This document shows positions 54,218 through 63,053 of a stretch of 64,000 nucleotides of DNA, piece after piece (within the stretch, counting starts at the first letter, position 1; every line of letters begins with the position of its first letter). Made by a program: the position numbers and the translations under genes. Source of the stretch: Arcobacter sp. CECT 8985 (GTDB lineage: Bacteria > Campylobacterota > Campylobacteria > Campylobacterales > Arcobacteraceae); assembly GCF_004116495.1 (NCBI RefSeq), contig NZ_PDKC01000008.1, positions 1-64,000 of the forward strand. The letters run 5' to 3'. Below the pieces are notes generated by a model. The model searched no databases and was not told where the DNA came from. It saw nothing but the letters and a program-made list of their open reading frames with translations.

Positions 54218-54995
54218 AAAGTTTCAAGATTATATTTTAAATGAGTATAAAAATAGTAACTGTGATATTCATTCTTTTTTTTATGAAGATAAAAAGTATT
54301 GGTTAAAAAAAGCAAGAGCAACAAAATCATCTTTTTCCCATAAGTTTTATTATAAGCTTTTTAATTTAGAACTTATAACACCAGTTGAAGAAAAAAGTGC
54401 TAAAGAAGCCTTAAATTTTGAATGCAATAAGTTGGAAAAATTTAAAAGTTTAAGTATAAATGTTCCTAATGTTATATTTAAAAATGAAGATTTTTTTGTA
54501 TTAGATGATAGTGGAAAAAGTATTAATTCTTTTATTAGAAAAAAAGATGCAAAGCAATCTATTATTGATTTTTATATAAATGAATCAATTGATGCAATAT
54601 CAGAAATACATAATAAAAAACAATATCATGGTGGAGCACAAGCTAGAAATTTAACTTTTAAAAATAATAAAGTTTATGTAATTGATCTAGAAGATAGTTT
54701 TGATGATTCTATTGATTTAAAAACTTTACAATTTAGAGATTTTTTACTTTTTTTATTGTCTTTAACAAAAATTAGAGCTAAAGTTGAAATAAATTATATA
54801 AAAATTATTGATAAATATATTGAAAATACAAAAAATTATGATTTTAAAAATAGACTTCAAAAACTTGCAAGTAAATTCTCTTTTTTAATTAAATTAAGTA
54901 AAAACAAATTTATAAAAAAAATTCTTGGTAATGATGTGATTTTATTTTTTAAACTTTTTGATATTTTGTATAATTTACAGGAAACAGATAAATGA
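54210..54995 (+). CDS. LPS core kinase-like protein (BUD32/WaaP-type fold)
   Basis: A 261-aa kinase-like protein. Readable features are WLKKAR (ATP-lysine-like), a catalytic-loop equivalent HGGAQARNL and a DFG equivalent IDLED. The usual HGD Asp of the loop is Gly here (HGG). Such proteins phosphorylate LPS core sugars. It overlaps dgkA by 8 bases and the next gene by 4. Confidence 0.65.
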   Translation: MHKKFQDYILNEYKNSNCDIHSFFYEDKKYWLKKARATKSSFSHKFYYKLFNLELITPVEEKSAKEALNFECNKLEKFKSLSINVPNVIFKNEDFFVLDDSGKSINSFIRKKDAKQSIIDFYINESIDAISEIHNKKQYHGGAQARNLTFKNNKVYVIDLEDSFDDSIDLKTLQFRDFLLFLLSLTKIRAKVEINYIKIIDKYIENTKNYDFKNRLQKLASKFSFLIKLSKNKFIKKILGNDVILFFKLFDILYNLQETDK

Positions 54996-57001
54996 ATCAA
55001 AATATAATGTCAAGTGTACTTAATATATTCAAAAAACTTTTATTTGTGCACGTTGTTTTTTTAGGTTTTATGTCTATATTTAGAATAGTATTTTTTAATT
55101 ATTATTCGCCATTGGATAGCTTAAGTGGCTATTATATTGATATCTTAAAAGCTTTTTTTCTTGGTTTTAGAATTGATTTAACTGTTATTGGTTATATTCA
55201 AGCAATCCCTACATTAATTTTAATAGTATTGTATTATCTTAAAAATAGTACTTTAATAAAATATTTTGAAAAATTTCTAATTTTATATGTATTTATATGC
55301 TATTTAATTGTAAGTTTATTATTATGTTCTGATTTTGGATTTTATTCATATTTTAAAGAGCATATTAATATTATATTTTTTGGTCTTATGGATGATGATA
55401 CAGGTGCTTTAATGCAAACTTTTTGGCAAAATTATAATGTAGTATTGATATTGTCAATATTTTTTGTCTATGTACTTTTTCTTTTCTTGATTATAAAAAA
55501 AATCTTTTTACTTAAAAATAAACAATATAAATCATTTTTTGGTATAAAGTATTCAGTAGGTATATTTTTAATTTTATTTGTATTAAATTTCTTTGTAATT
55601 AGAGGAACAATAGGTATGTATCCCCTTGGTAAAATGATACCTAATGTATCAAGAAATGATTTTGTAAATAAAGTATCTCAAAATGGTGTTAGGGCTTTTA
55701 CTAATGCTTTACATGCAAGAAAAAAATTTTTAAGTAGAGAATATGATTTAATAGAAGCAACTGGATATAAAGATAATATTGAAAAAGCATTTGAATTGTA
55801 TAAAGGTACTTCAAATATAAATAAAAAAGATCTTTTATCTAATATTACAAGAAAAACTGTAAAATTAGATAATAAAGATTATAATGTTATTGTTATTATG
55901 GTTGAGAGTTTTGGTAAGCCAATATTAAAGTATCAAAGTGATAAATTTAATATTTTAGGATCATTAAAAAAACATTTTGATGAAGATATCTTATTTGATA
56001 ATTTCATCTCTGCTGGTGATGGAACAATTTCAAGTTTAGAATCACTTCTTTTAAATATTCCTCATAGACCACTATCTTTTGCTTTTTCTCAATCAATTTA
56101 TAAAGAAACACCTTTTACTTATACCCCTGCATTTTTATATAAAAAAAATGGATATGAAACCAGCTTTATTTATGGAGGAGATTTGACATGGAGAGATATA
56201 GAAGATTTTTTAAAATATCAAAGTTATGATCATATTGATGGGAAAATTAATATATATAATAGTTTACATAATAAATCAAAAGCTAATGATTTGTATTTTC
56301 ATCCTTGGGGAATTTATGATCAGTATTTGATGTCATATATACTTAAAAAACTTGAAAATTCTAAGAAAAAACAATTTATTGTTGCATTAACAACAAATAA
56401 TCATCCACCTTATAATATTCCAGCTGATTATAAAAGAAATAGCTTAATATTTAGTGATAATTTAAAAAAACACATTACTGGTAATATGGATTTGGCAAAG
56501 AAAAGATTTGCATCTTATGCATATGCAATTGATCAAATTGGTATCTTTTTAGATAAATTTAAAAAGACAAAATTCAAAGATAATACTATTATTGCAATTA
56601 CTGCTGATAATAATACAATTGATGGAATAATGAAATATGATGATCATAAAGTTTTAAATTCAAAAAATATTCCTTTATATTTTTATATTCCAAAAGAGTT
56701 AAGAAAAAAATTAAAAATCGATACTACTATTGCAGGTTCCCATAAAGATATCTTCCCAACTTTATATAACCTTACTCTTAAAAACCAGAAATATATATCA
56801 ATAGGACATAATTTATTTAATGAAAATCTTAAACATTATGGATTAAATGGTTCATTAGTAGTAAATAAAAAAGATAAAGCTATAAAATTTAATGATTTAA
56901 AACAAAAAGGGGAACCAATGCTAGATTATTATAAAGCATGTTTAGCAATATCTCAATACTTAATTAATAATGAATATAATAAAACAAAAGGAAATAAATG
57001 A
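54992..57001 (+). CDS. LTA synthase-family phosphotransferase (sulfatase fold)
   Basis: A 669-aa inner-membrane protein with five N-terminal helices (up to ~residue 205), then a periplasmic alkaline-phosphatase/sulfatase-like domain. It has VIVIMVESFGKP (metal site), the catalytic Thr in GDGTISSLE, a CxxxC-free core and DNNTIDG/SHKDIFPT near the end. In Gram-negatives such enzymes transfer phosphoethanolamine or phosphoglycerol from phospholipids to LPS or glycans. It is coupled by ATGA overlaps on both sides. Confidence 0.82.
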   Translation: MNQNIMSSVLNIFKKLLFVHVVFLGFMSIFRIVFFNYYSPLDSLSGYYIDILKAFFLGFRIDLTVIGYIQAIPTLILIVLYYLKNSTLIKYFEKFLILYVFICYLIVSLLLCSDFGFYSYFKEHINIIFFGLMDDDTGALMQTFWQNYNVVLILSIFFVYVLFLFLIIKKIFLLKNKQYKSFFGIKYSVGIFLILFVLNFFVIRGTIGMYPLGKMIPNVSRNDFVNKVSQNGVRAFTNALHARKKFLSREYDLIEATGYKDNIEKAFELYKGTSNINKKDLLSNITRKTVKLDNKDYNVIVIMVESFGKPILKYQSDKFNILGSLKKHFDEDILFDNFISAGDGTISSLESLLLNIPHRPLSFAFSQSIYKETPFTYTPAFLYKKNGYETSFIYGGDLTWRDIEDFLKYQSYDHIDGKINIYNSLHNKSKANDLYFHPWGIYDQYLMSYILKKLENSKKKQFIVALTTNNHPPYNIPADYKRNSLIFSDNLKKHITGNMDLAKKRFASYAYAIDQIGIFLDKFKKTKFKDNTIIAITADNNTIDGIMKYDDHKVLNSKNIPLYFYIPKELRKKLKIDTTIAGSHKDIFPTLYNLTLKNQKYISIGHNLFNENLKHYGLNGSLVVNKKDKAIKFNDLKQKGEPMLDYYKACLAISQYLINNEYNKTKGNK

Positions 57002-58335
57002 TTAATATATTTAAATCACCCTCTCAAAATATAAAAGATAAAATTACTTTATGGCTTAACCATCTTTTAGTTTTATATGCGTTTTTAATTCCCATTAATA
57101 ATAATGCAAAAAGTTCTTTATTTTTTACCATGTTAGTTCTTTTTTTATATAGAAGAGATTATTGGTTTTATTTAAAAGATGCTTTTTCAAATAAAATAGT
57201 TCAAGCTTTTTTAATTTTTTATTTGCTTAATGCACTTGGAATGTTATATACTGATAATATTTCGTATGGTAAATCACATATGGATAAAATTAAATATTTA
57301 CTTTTACCTTTAATGTTTTTATCTTTTCTTGATATTAGATATGTTTGGAGAATTGTAGCAGCATTTGTTTTTGGTATGTTAACAGCAGAAATCTTTTCAT
57401 ATTTAATTCATTTTGGTGCATTGCCTTATGAATTTGATATTGGAAAATATGAAATCTGGAAAACTAAAATTTTTAGTCCTGCTCCTTTTATGCATCACAG
57501 TGCACATAATGTTGGATTAGCATTAGTTATTGCAATATTACTTTATAATTTACTAAATAAAAAAAATATTTCAACTTTAGTTAAAGTATTTAGTTTAATT
57601 TTTATGACAACTGCAACTATAAATATGTCTTTTATTGCAAGTAGAACGGGATATATTTTATATATATTTATAATTTTAGTTGTAATTATATTAACTTTTA
57701 GAAAAAAAATATTTAAAGTAATGGCTTCAACAATTATAATTTTAAGTATTATTTCTACTTTAGCCTATAATTATTCTAATACTGTAAATTATAGAGTTAA
57801 TCAAACAATTGATAGTATAGAAAAAATTGTAAATAATGATAATTATAAAACTTCAGTGGGATTAAGAATAGGCTTTGCAAAATATAGTTTAGATGTGATA
57901 GAAGAAAATCTATTATTTGGTGTTGGTACAGGTGATCATATGGATGAAGTACATGCAATAATACCTAAAAAACATGAATATATTAAAAATAATGATTTGA
58001 TATCAAAACCTCATAATGTATATATTCAGATTTTATTACAAATTGGTTTAGTTGGAATGATTGGATTTATTTATTTAATATATTCAATTTTATCTTATAA
58101 TAATACGACAAGAGATAAGAAAGACATTATGATTATATTTACTTTAGCAGTGTTAGTCTTTATGTTACCTGGCATGTTGTATGATATATTTTCCCTACCT
58201 TTATTTGTTGTTTTTATAAGTGCAATGATTGCTAATAAAGAGTACAATATTAAATATAATAAAATGAATAGAAATTTACTTTTTAAATATATTATATTTG
58301 TGATTTTATTTTTAATTATTGGAATTACAAGATAG
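56998..58335 (+). CDS. O-antigen ligase (WaaL-like)
   Basis: A 445-aa membrane protein with about 12 helices and the Wzy_C/O-antigen ligase pattern: a periplasmic loop with GLRIGFAKYSLDVI, LLFGVGTGDH and SKPHNVYIQILLQIGLVGM (conserved Arg and His). It joins glycan to lipid A-core in the periplasm. Confidence 0.82.
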   Translation: MINIFKSPSQNIKDKITLWLNHLLVLYAFLIPINNNAKSSLFFTMLVLFLYRRDYWFYLKDAFSNKIVQAFLIFYLLNALGMLYTDNISYGKSHMDKIKYLLLPLMFLSFLDIRYVWRIVAAFVFGMLTAEIFSYLIHFGALPYEFDIGKYEIWKTKIFSPAPFMHHSAHNVGLALVIAILLYNLLNKKNISTLVKVFSLIFMTTATINMSFIASRTGYILYIFIILVVIILTFRKKIFKVMASTIIILSIISTLAYNYSNTVNYRVNQTIDSIEKIVNNDNYKTSVGLRIGFAKYSLDVIEENLLFGVGTGDHMDEVHAIIPKKHEYIKNNDLISKPHNVYIQILLQIGLVGMIGFIYLIYSILSYNNTTRDKKDIMIIFTLAVLVFMLPGMLYDIFSLPLFVVFISAMIANKEYNIKYNKMNRNLLFKYIIFVILFLIIGITR

Positions 58336-58342
58336 GGAAAAG

Positions 58343-59482
58343 ATGAAAATAGCATATATATCAAGATCAATTATTCCATCAAGAACAGCAAATAGTATTC
58401 ATGTAATGAAAATGTGTAATGCTTTCGCATCTTTAGGTCATGAGGTTATACTTTTGGCCCCATGGACTAAAAAGCTAGAAGAAAAAAATGTAAATGATAT
58501 TTTTGAATATTATGGTGTTGAAAAGAATTTTGAATTAAAAAAAGTTTTTTCACCAAATATTAAATATTTAAAGAAAAGAATTTACTCTTACAGATGTTTA
58601 AATATTGTAAAAAAAATAAATGCAGATATTGTTTATGGAAGAGATGATATGTTTGCATTTTATTTAACACAAAAAAGCGGTTATTTTACATTATTTGAAA
58701 AACATGAACCTTATAACGAAAAAGGTGTAAATAATTTTTTCTTTGATAAATTTATGAAAAATAATAGCAATAATTTAAAACTTGTAGTAAATTCTAATGA
58801 ATTAAGAAAAATGTATAATAAAAGCTGTAATATATCTTTAAATTCAATTTTAGCAGCTAATAATGCAACAAATATAATACCAGATAAAAAAGTACCATCA
58901 AATATAAATATTGATAATTCAAAAATTCAAATTGGTTATGTTGGAAGTTTGTTTAAAGGTAGAGGTATTGATATAATAATTCAATTAGCACAAAAAATAC
59001 CAAATGCTATATTTCATATAATTGGTGGCAAGCAAAAAGATATTGATTATTGGAAAAATAAAAATAAATTATCTAATATTATATTTCATGGTTTTGTAGA
59101 ACCAAAAGAGACATATAAATATAGAAATATGTGCGATATATTATTAGCTCCATATCAAAGTGATGAAGAGGGAAATCGTTCTAGTAAATATATGTCTCCT
59201 ATTAAACTTTATGAATATATGTCTTCAAAAAAAGCAATTGTTTGTTCTAATTTTAAAGTTGTATATGAAGCTTTAAATGATGATTGTGCATTACTTGTAG
59301 ATTCATCTGATATAACTGCCTGGGAAAATGCAGTAAATGAATTAATCTCTAACAAAGAAAAAAGAGAAAAACTAGCTTTAAATGCCTATGAAAAGTTTAT
59401 TAAATATCATACATGGAAAGCAAGAGCTAAAAAGATTATAGATTCAATAGATCAAATAAATAAAATAATATTTGGAGCTTAA
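58343..59482 (+). CDS. Glycosyltransferase family 4
   Basis: A 379-aa GT-B enzyme. The N-terminus has IAYISRSIIPSRTANSIHVMK and GHEV. The C-terminal donor domain has IGYVGSLFKGRGIDI, FHGFVEP and SPIKLYEYMSSKKAIV with a conserved acidic stretch. It acts in the cytoplasm in LPS or capsule assembly. ATG 58343 follows TAGGGAAAAG. Its 3' end overlaps the convergent glycosyltransferase gene by 4 bases. Confidence 0.85.
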   Translation: MKIAYISRSIIPSRTANSIHVMKMCNAFASLGHEVILLAPWTKKLEEKNVNDIFEYYGVEKNFELKKVFSPNIKYLKKRIYSYRCLNIVKKINADIVYGRDDMFAFYLTQKSGYFTLFEKHEPYNEKGVNNFFFDKFMKNNSNNLKLVVNSNELRKMYNKSCNISLNSILAANNATNIIPDKKVPSNINIDNSKIQIGYVGSLFKGRGIDIIIQLAQKIPNAIFHIIGGKQKDIDYWKNKNKLSNIIFHGFVEPKETYKYRNMCDILLAPYQSDEEGNRSSKYMSPIKLYEYMSSKKAIVCSNFKVVYEALNDDCALLVDSSDITAWENAVNELISNKEKREKLALNAYEKFIKYHTWKARAKKIIDSIDQINKIIFGA

Positions 59483-59494
59483 ACTAAAAGCTCT
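59476..59494. terminator. Small hairpin between convergent glycosyltransferase genes
   Basis: GAGCTT (59476-59481) and AAGCTC (59488-59493 region) flank a short loop across both stops; modest strength. Confidence 0.35.
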
Positions 59495-60549
59495 AAATAC
59501 TCATTTTGTTCTCTTTTTAAAGCAAATATTTCTAAAGCTTTTTTATGATTTTCTTTTGCTTTAATTTTCTCTTCTTCAATATTATTTGATACATTTAAAA
59601 GAATTTCTTTTAAATTATTTACATTATTATCTTTTGTCAAATATATATGAAATCCTAAATCTTTAAATTCAGGAGAAGATGTGTCATCATAAATAATAGG
59701 AATTAATCCATAACCAAGAGCTTCTATTATTGCATTACTCATTCCTTCCCCTAAACTAGGAAAAAGAAAAATATCACTTTTTTGCAAATATTTTTTTACT
59801 TCATTTGTATATCCAACAAATTCAATACTTTTACTGTATTCACAAGTTTCTAAGTAGTTTTCTATTTTAGAGTAGTAATTTTTATCTTGAATATCTCCTA
59901 AAAACTTAATACTAAAATCAATATTGTTTTTATATAAAACTTCACATGTTTTAATTGCTTCAAATTGTCCTTTACCTGGATGTACTCTTCCTACATGAAT
60001 AATTTTTATTGTTTTATCAAAAACATTAAAATTAATGTTATCATCAAACTTTAATGATGAGTAAATTCTTGTTACTTTTGCATTTTTAGGTATTGGTAAA
60101 ATATCTATAATATTTCTTTTCATATATTCACAATTTCCAACAAAATAGTTAACATTTGAATAAAAAAGTTTATGAAATATATCTTTTTTGGATGTAGTTT
60201 TTTTTGAACCTTGTCTTATTAGAAAATTTATATTTAATCCAAGTGTTGCAAAGTATAAAGACTTCATCTCTGAAGCACCTAAGAAGATAATATTTTTTAT
60301 ACTATTTTTTATAAGTATTTCTCTTACAGCTTTAATTAAAGATAAGCTTAGATTACTTTTGAAACTAACTTCATGCACATTTATTTTATAATTTAAAAAA
60401 TGTTCTTTTTTGTTTATAATGTAGCTATTGTCTCTTGCTATAAAGTGAGTTTCAACTTCTTCACTTATTAATCTTGCAAGTTTTACAGAGGCTAGTTCCA
60501 TTCCTCCATTTACTCTTGATAGACATATAATTGCAGTTTTTTGTTTCAT
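59479..60549 (-). CDS. Glycosyltransferase family 4 (inverted gene)
   Basis: A 356-aa GT-B glycosyltransferase with LSRVNGGMELASVKLARLI at the N-terminus, then IIHVGRVHPGKGQFEAI, FVGYTNEV and FLFPSLGEGMSNAIIEAL, where the Glu is the usual donor-binding residue. It is the only minus-strand gene in the LPS cluster, facing its neighbour tail to tail, so it must have its own promoter in 60550-60637. Sugar specificity is unknown. Confidence 0.85.
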   Translation of the reverse strand: MKQKTAIICLSRVNGGMELASVKLARLISEEVETHFIARDNSYIINKKEHFLNYKINVHEVSFKSNLSLSLIKAVREILIKNSIKNIIFLGASEMKSLYFATLGLNINFLIRQGSKKTTSKKDIFHKLFYSNVNYFVGNCEYMKRNIIDILPIPKNAKVTRIYSSLKFDDNINFNVFDKTIKIIHVGRVHPGKGQFEAIKTCEVLYKNNIDFSIKFLGDIQDKNYYSKIENYLETCEYSKSIEFVGYTNEVKKYLQKSDIFLFPSLGEGMSNAIIEALGYGLIPIIYDDTSSPEFKDLGFHIYLTKDNNVNNLKEILLNVSNNIEEEKIKAKENHKKALEIFALKREQNEYLELLV

Positions 60550-60637
60550 TCAAAGCCTTTAAAAGTGCCATTATATCGAATTTAAATTAAACTTATTATA
60601 TAATATAAGCTTATTTAAAATTGAAGGCTTTTTTATT

Positions 60638-61381
60638 TTGAAAATTACAGCAAATATAATAACACTAAATGAAGAAAAAAATATAGAAGAAGTTATAAAA
60701 TCAGTACAAGAAGTATGTAATGAAGTATTGGTTATTGATTCATTAAGTAGTGATAAAACATGTGAAATTGCAGAAAAATTAGGTGCAAAAGTTATCAAGC
60801 AAGAGTATTTGGGTGATGGACCTCAAAAAGCATTTGGGGCACCATTTGCAAAAAATGATTGGATATTAAGCATTGATGCAGATGAAAGATTAGATTTAAA
60901 TGCAATTGAAGAGATTAAAAAACTTGATTTAGATAACACTCCTTATGATGCATTTTCATTTGCTAGAAAAACATATGTAGGTAAAAATTTTATAAAATTG
61001 TGGTATCCAGATAGAGTTGCAAGATTATATAATAGAAGAAAATGTAATTATTCAACTGCAAAAGGACATGCAAAAGTTCAAACTGAAAATATATGTGATT
61101 TAGAAGCAGATATGTTACATTATTCATATGAAGATTATACTCATATGATTAGAACTACTGAAAAGTTTATCAAAAGAGGTGCACTTTTAGCTTACGAGGA
61201 TGGAAAACGTGCAAATATTTTTGATCCATTTATTCATGGAATAGGAGCTTTATTTAAAACATTGATTTTAAAAAAAGGTATACTTCACGGTATTAATGGT
61301 TTGAATGTTGCTGTTATATCTGCATTTAGTTCGTATATGAAATATGCAGTAATGTTAGAGATGCAAAAGAATGAAAAATAA
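60638..61381 (+). CDS. Glycosyltransferase family 2 (WaaE/KdtX-like)
   Basis: A 247-aa GT-A enzyme: ITLNEEKNIEEVI, VIDSLSSDKT, LSIDADERLD (DxD) and the WaaE-like segment around KLWYPDRVARLYNRRK, with a C-terminal amphipathic/hydrophobic region (~205-240). WaaE-type enzymes add beta-glucose to heptose of the core. It starts at TTG 60638 because the conserved N-terminus begins there; the ribosome-binding site is weak (AAGG 10 bases away). Confidence 0.85.
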   Translation: MKITANIITLNEEKNIEEVIKSVQEVCNEVLVIDSLSSDKTCEIAEKLGAKVIKQEYLGDGPQKAFGAPFAKNDWILSIDADERLDLNAIEEIKKLDLDNTPYDAFSFARKTYVGKNFIKLWYPDRVARLYNRRKCNYSTAKGHAKVQTENICDLEADMLHYSYEDYTHMIRTTEKFIKRGALLAYEDGKRANIFDPFIHGIGALFKTLILKKGILHGINGLNVAVISAFSSYMKYAVMLEMQKNEK

Positions 61382-62474
61382 AAATATTTTAGAAGTTTGT
61401 TTATCTCCTGATTTAGGAGGTTTAGAACTTTATATGGCTAATTGTTCAAATCAATTTTCAAAAGAATTTAATGTAACTTGTATTGTTGCAAAGATTTCAA
61501 AATTAAAAGATTATATTACTGATATTGAAAAGTTTGAATTAAATAGAAAAAGTAGTTTTTCTATTTTGAATGCATTTAAATTAGCAAAAATAATTGACAA
61601 AAAAGATATTGATATTGTTCATCTACATTGGACAAAAGATATTCCAATAATTGTTTTAGCAAAACTTCTTTCAAAAAGAAAACCTAAAATTGTTCAAACT
61701 AGACATATGAATATGACTAGATTTAAAAGTGATTTTTATCACAAATTTTTATATAAAAATATCGATACAATTATTTGTGTTACAAAGTCTTTACAAGAGC
61801 AAATAACAAAATTTATTCCTAGTAATATTAGACCTAATTTAGAATTAGTTTATTTAGGTGCTAATGAAGCTGAAATTTTAACTGATGAAGAGATAAATAG
61901 TTTCAAAAATAGTTTAGAGGTTGGAAACTCTTTTATGGTTGGACTTATAGGTAGAATAAATGAGTTTAAAGGTCAACATCTTTTGATAGAGGCAATGAAA
62001 GAGCTAAAACAAAAAAATTTAAATATAAAAGCTTACATTATTGGTTCTGCTATGAGTGAAGAGTATTTAGAAAAGTTAAAACAAAAAGTTGATTTACATG
62101 ATTTAAACAATGTTTTGAAATTTGTTGGTTTTACAAAAGAGCCATATAAATTTATGCAAGCATGTGATGTAGTTCTAATGACTTCTAAAAATGAAACTTT
62201 TGGTTTGGTTACAATAGAAGCAATGAAAAATCAAACAGCTGTGATTGCTTCAAATAGCGGTGGTGTTCTAGAAATAATTGAAGATGAAAATACTGGTTTA
62301 CTTTTTGAAAATCAAAATGCAAATGATTTAGCAAAAAAAATTGAAAAACTGTATAACAATAAAAATTTAAAAGATAAATTAGCAAAAGCTGGAAAAAACA
62401 AAGCAGATAGAGATTTTGATAACAATATGCAATTTAAAAAGTTAATAAAAGTATTTAAAACAATAGGAGAATAA
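61371..62474 (+). CDS. Glycosyltransferase family 4
   Basis: A 367-aa GT-B glycosyltransferase with SPDLGGLELYM at the N-terminus, IDIVHLHWTKD, and MVGLIGRINEFKGQ. The donor-binding block is CDVVLMTSKNETFGLVTIEAM. It overlaps the preceding GT2 gene by 11 bases and is directly followed by the YrbL-like gene. Confidence 0.88.
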   Translation: MKNKNILEVCLSPDLGGLELYMANCSNQFSKEFNVTCIVAKISKLKDYITDIEKFELNRKSSFSILNAFKLAKIIDKKDIDIVHLHWTKDIPIIVLAKLLSKRKPKIVQTRHMNMTRFKSDFYHKFLYKNIDTIICVTKSLQEQITKFIPSNIRPNLELVYLGANEAEILTDEEINSFKNSLEVGNSFMVGLIGRINEFKGQHLLIEAMKELKQKNLNIKAYIIGSAMSEEYLEKLKQKVDLHDLNNVLKFVGFTKEPYKFMQACDVVLMTSKNETFGLVTIEAMKNQTAVIASNSGGVLEIIEDENTGLLFENQNANDLAKKIEKLYNNKNLKDKLAKAGKNKADRDFDNNMQFKKLIKVFKTIGE

Positions 62475-63038
62475 GTGCTTATTTTAAAAGAAGAAGATTT
62501 TATAGGAAAAGGAAGTGAACGAGCTTGCTATTTGCATCCAGAAGATAAAAATAAAGCAGTAAAAGTAACTTATAAAAATAATAAAAGAGAAAAAAATAAA
62601 CAATCACAAAAAGAGATCGATTACTATAAAGAGTTAATAAAAAGAGGAATGAATGATTGGCAACATCTTCCAAAGTTTTATGGTGAAGTACAAACAAATC
62701 ATGGTGAAGGTTTTATAATTGAAGTTGTAAGAGATTATGATGGAGAAGTATCTAAAACATTTGCTCATTATATAAAAGAAAATGGTGTAGATTTTTATAA
62801 AAAAGAGTTAGAAGAGTATAAAGATTATTTTTTAAGAAATAAAATAATCTTTAATTATGGAATGATGCCTAAAAATATTCTTCTTAGAAAAAGAAGTGAA
62901 AAAAAATATGAATTGGTATTAATTGATGGATTAGGTGATGTTTCTCACTTTACATTACCAAATAAAATCCCATATTTCGCCAGAAGAAGAATAAAAAGAA
63001 GATGGGATAAGTTTATAAATAAATATATTAAAAAGTAG
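62475..63038 (+). CDS. YrbL-family kinase-like protein
   Basis: A 187-aa YrbL-type protein (PhoP regulatory network protein family): FIGKGSERACYLHP (glycine-loop-like), AVKVTYK (ATP-lysine-like), YGMMPKNIL and LVLIDGLGD as catalytic-loop and DFG equivalents. YrbL proteins have a protein-kinase-like fold of unknown substrate; here it probably phosphorylates a glycan or core sugar. GTG start at 62475, one base after the previous stop, with AGGAGA in the preceding gene end. Confidence 0.75.
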   Translation: MLILKEEDFIGKGSERACYLHPEDKNKAVKVTYKNNKREKNKQSQKEIDYYKELIKRGMNDWQHLPKFYGEVQTNHGEGFIIEVVRDYDGEVSKTFAHYIKENGVDFYKKELEEYKDYFLRNKIIFNYGMMPKNILLRKRSEKKYELVLIDGLGDVSHFTLPNKIPYFARRRIKRRWDKFINKYIKK

Positions 63039-63053
63039 AAGTTTACTTTTTAA
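63028..63053. terminator. Bidirectional terminator
   Basis: TTAAAAAGTA (63028-63037), 6-base loop, TACTTTTTAA (63044-63053): a perfect 10-bp stem spanning both convergent stop codons, with U-runs on both strands. Confidence 0.7.

Noticed and set aside
53881-54330. 149-aa minus-strand frame
   Set aside because: It lies opposite dgkA and the kinase gene, has no ribosome-binding site and its product is low-complexity; it is a shadow of real genes.
58095-58370. 91-aa minus-strand frame opposite the O-antigen ligase
   Set aside because: It is hydrophobic only because the opposite strand encodes membrane helices in an AT-rich gene.
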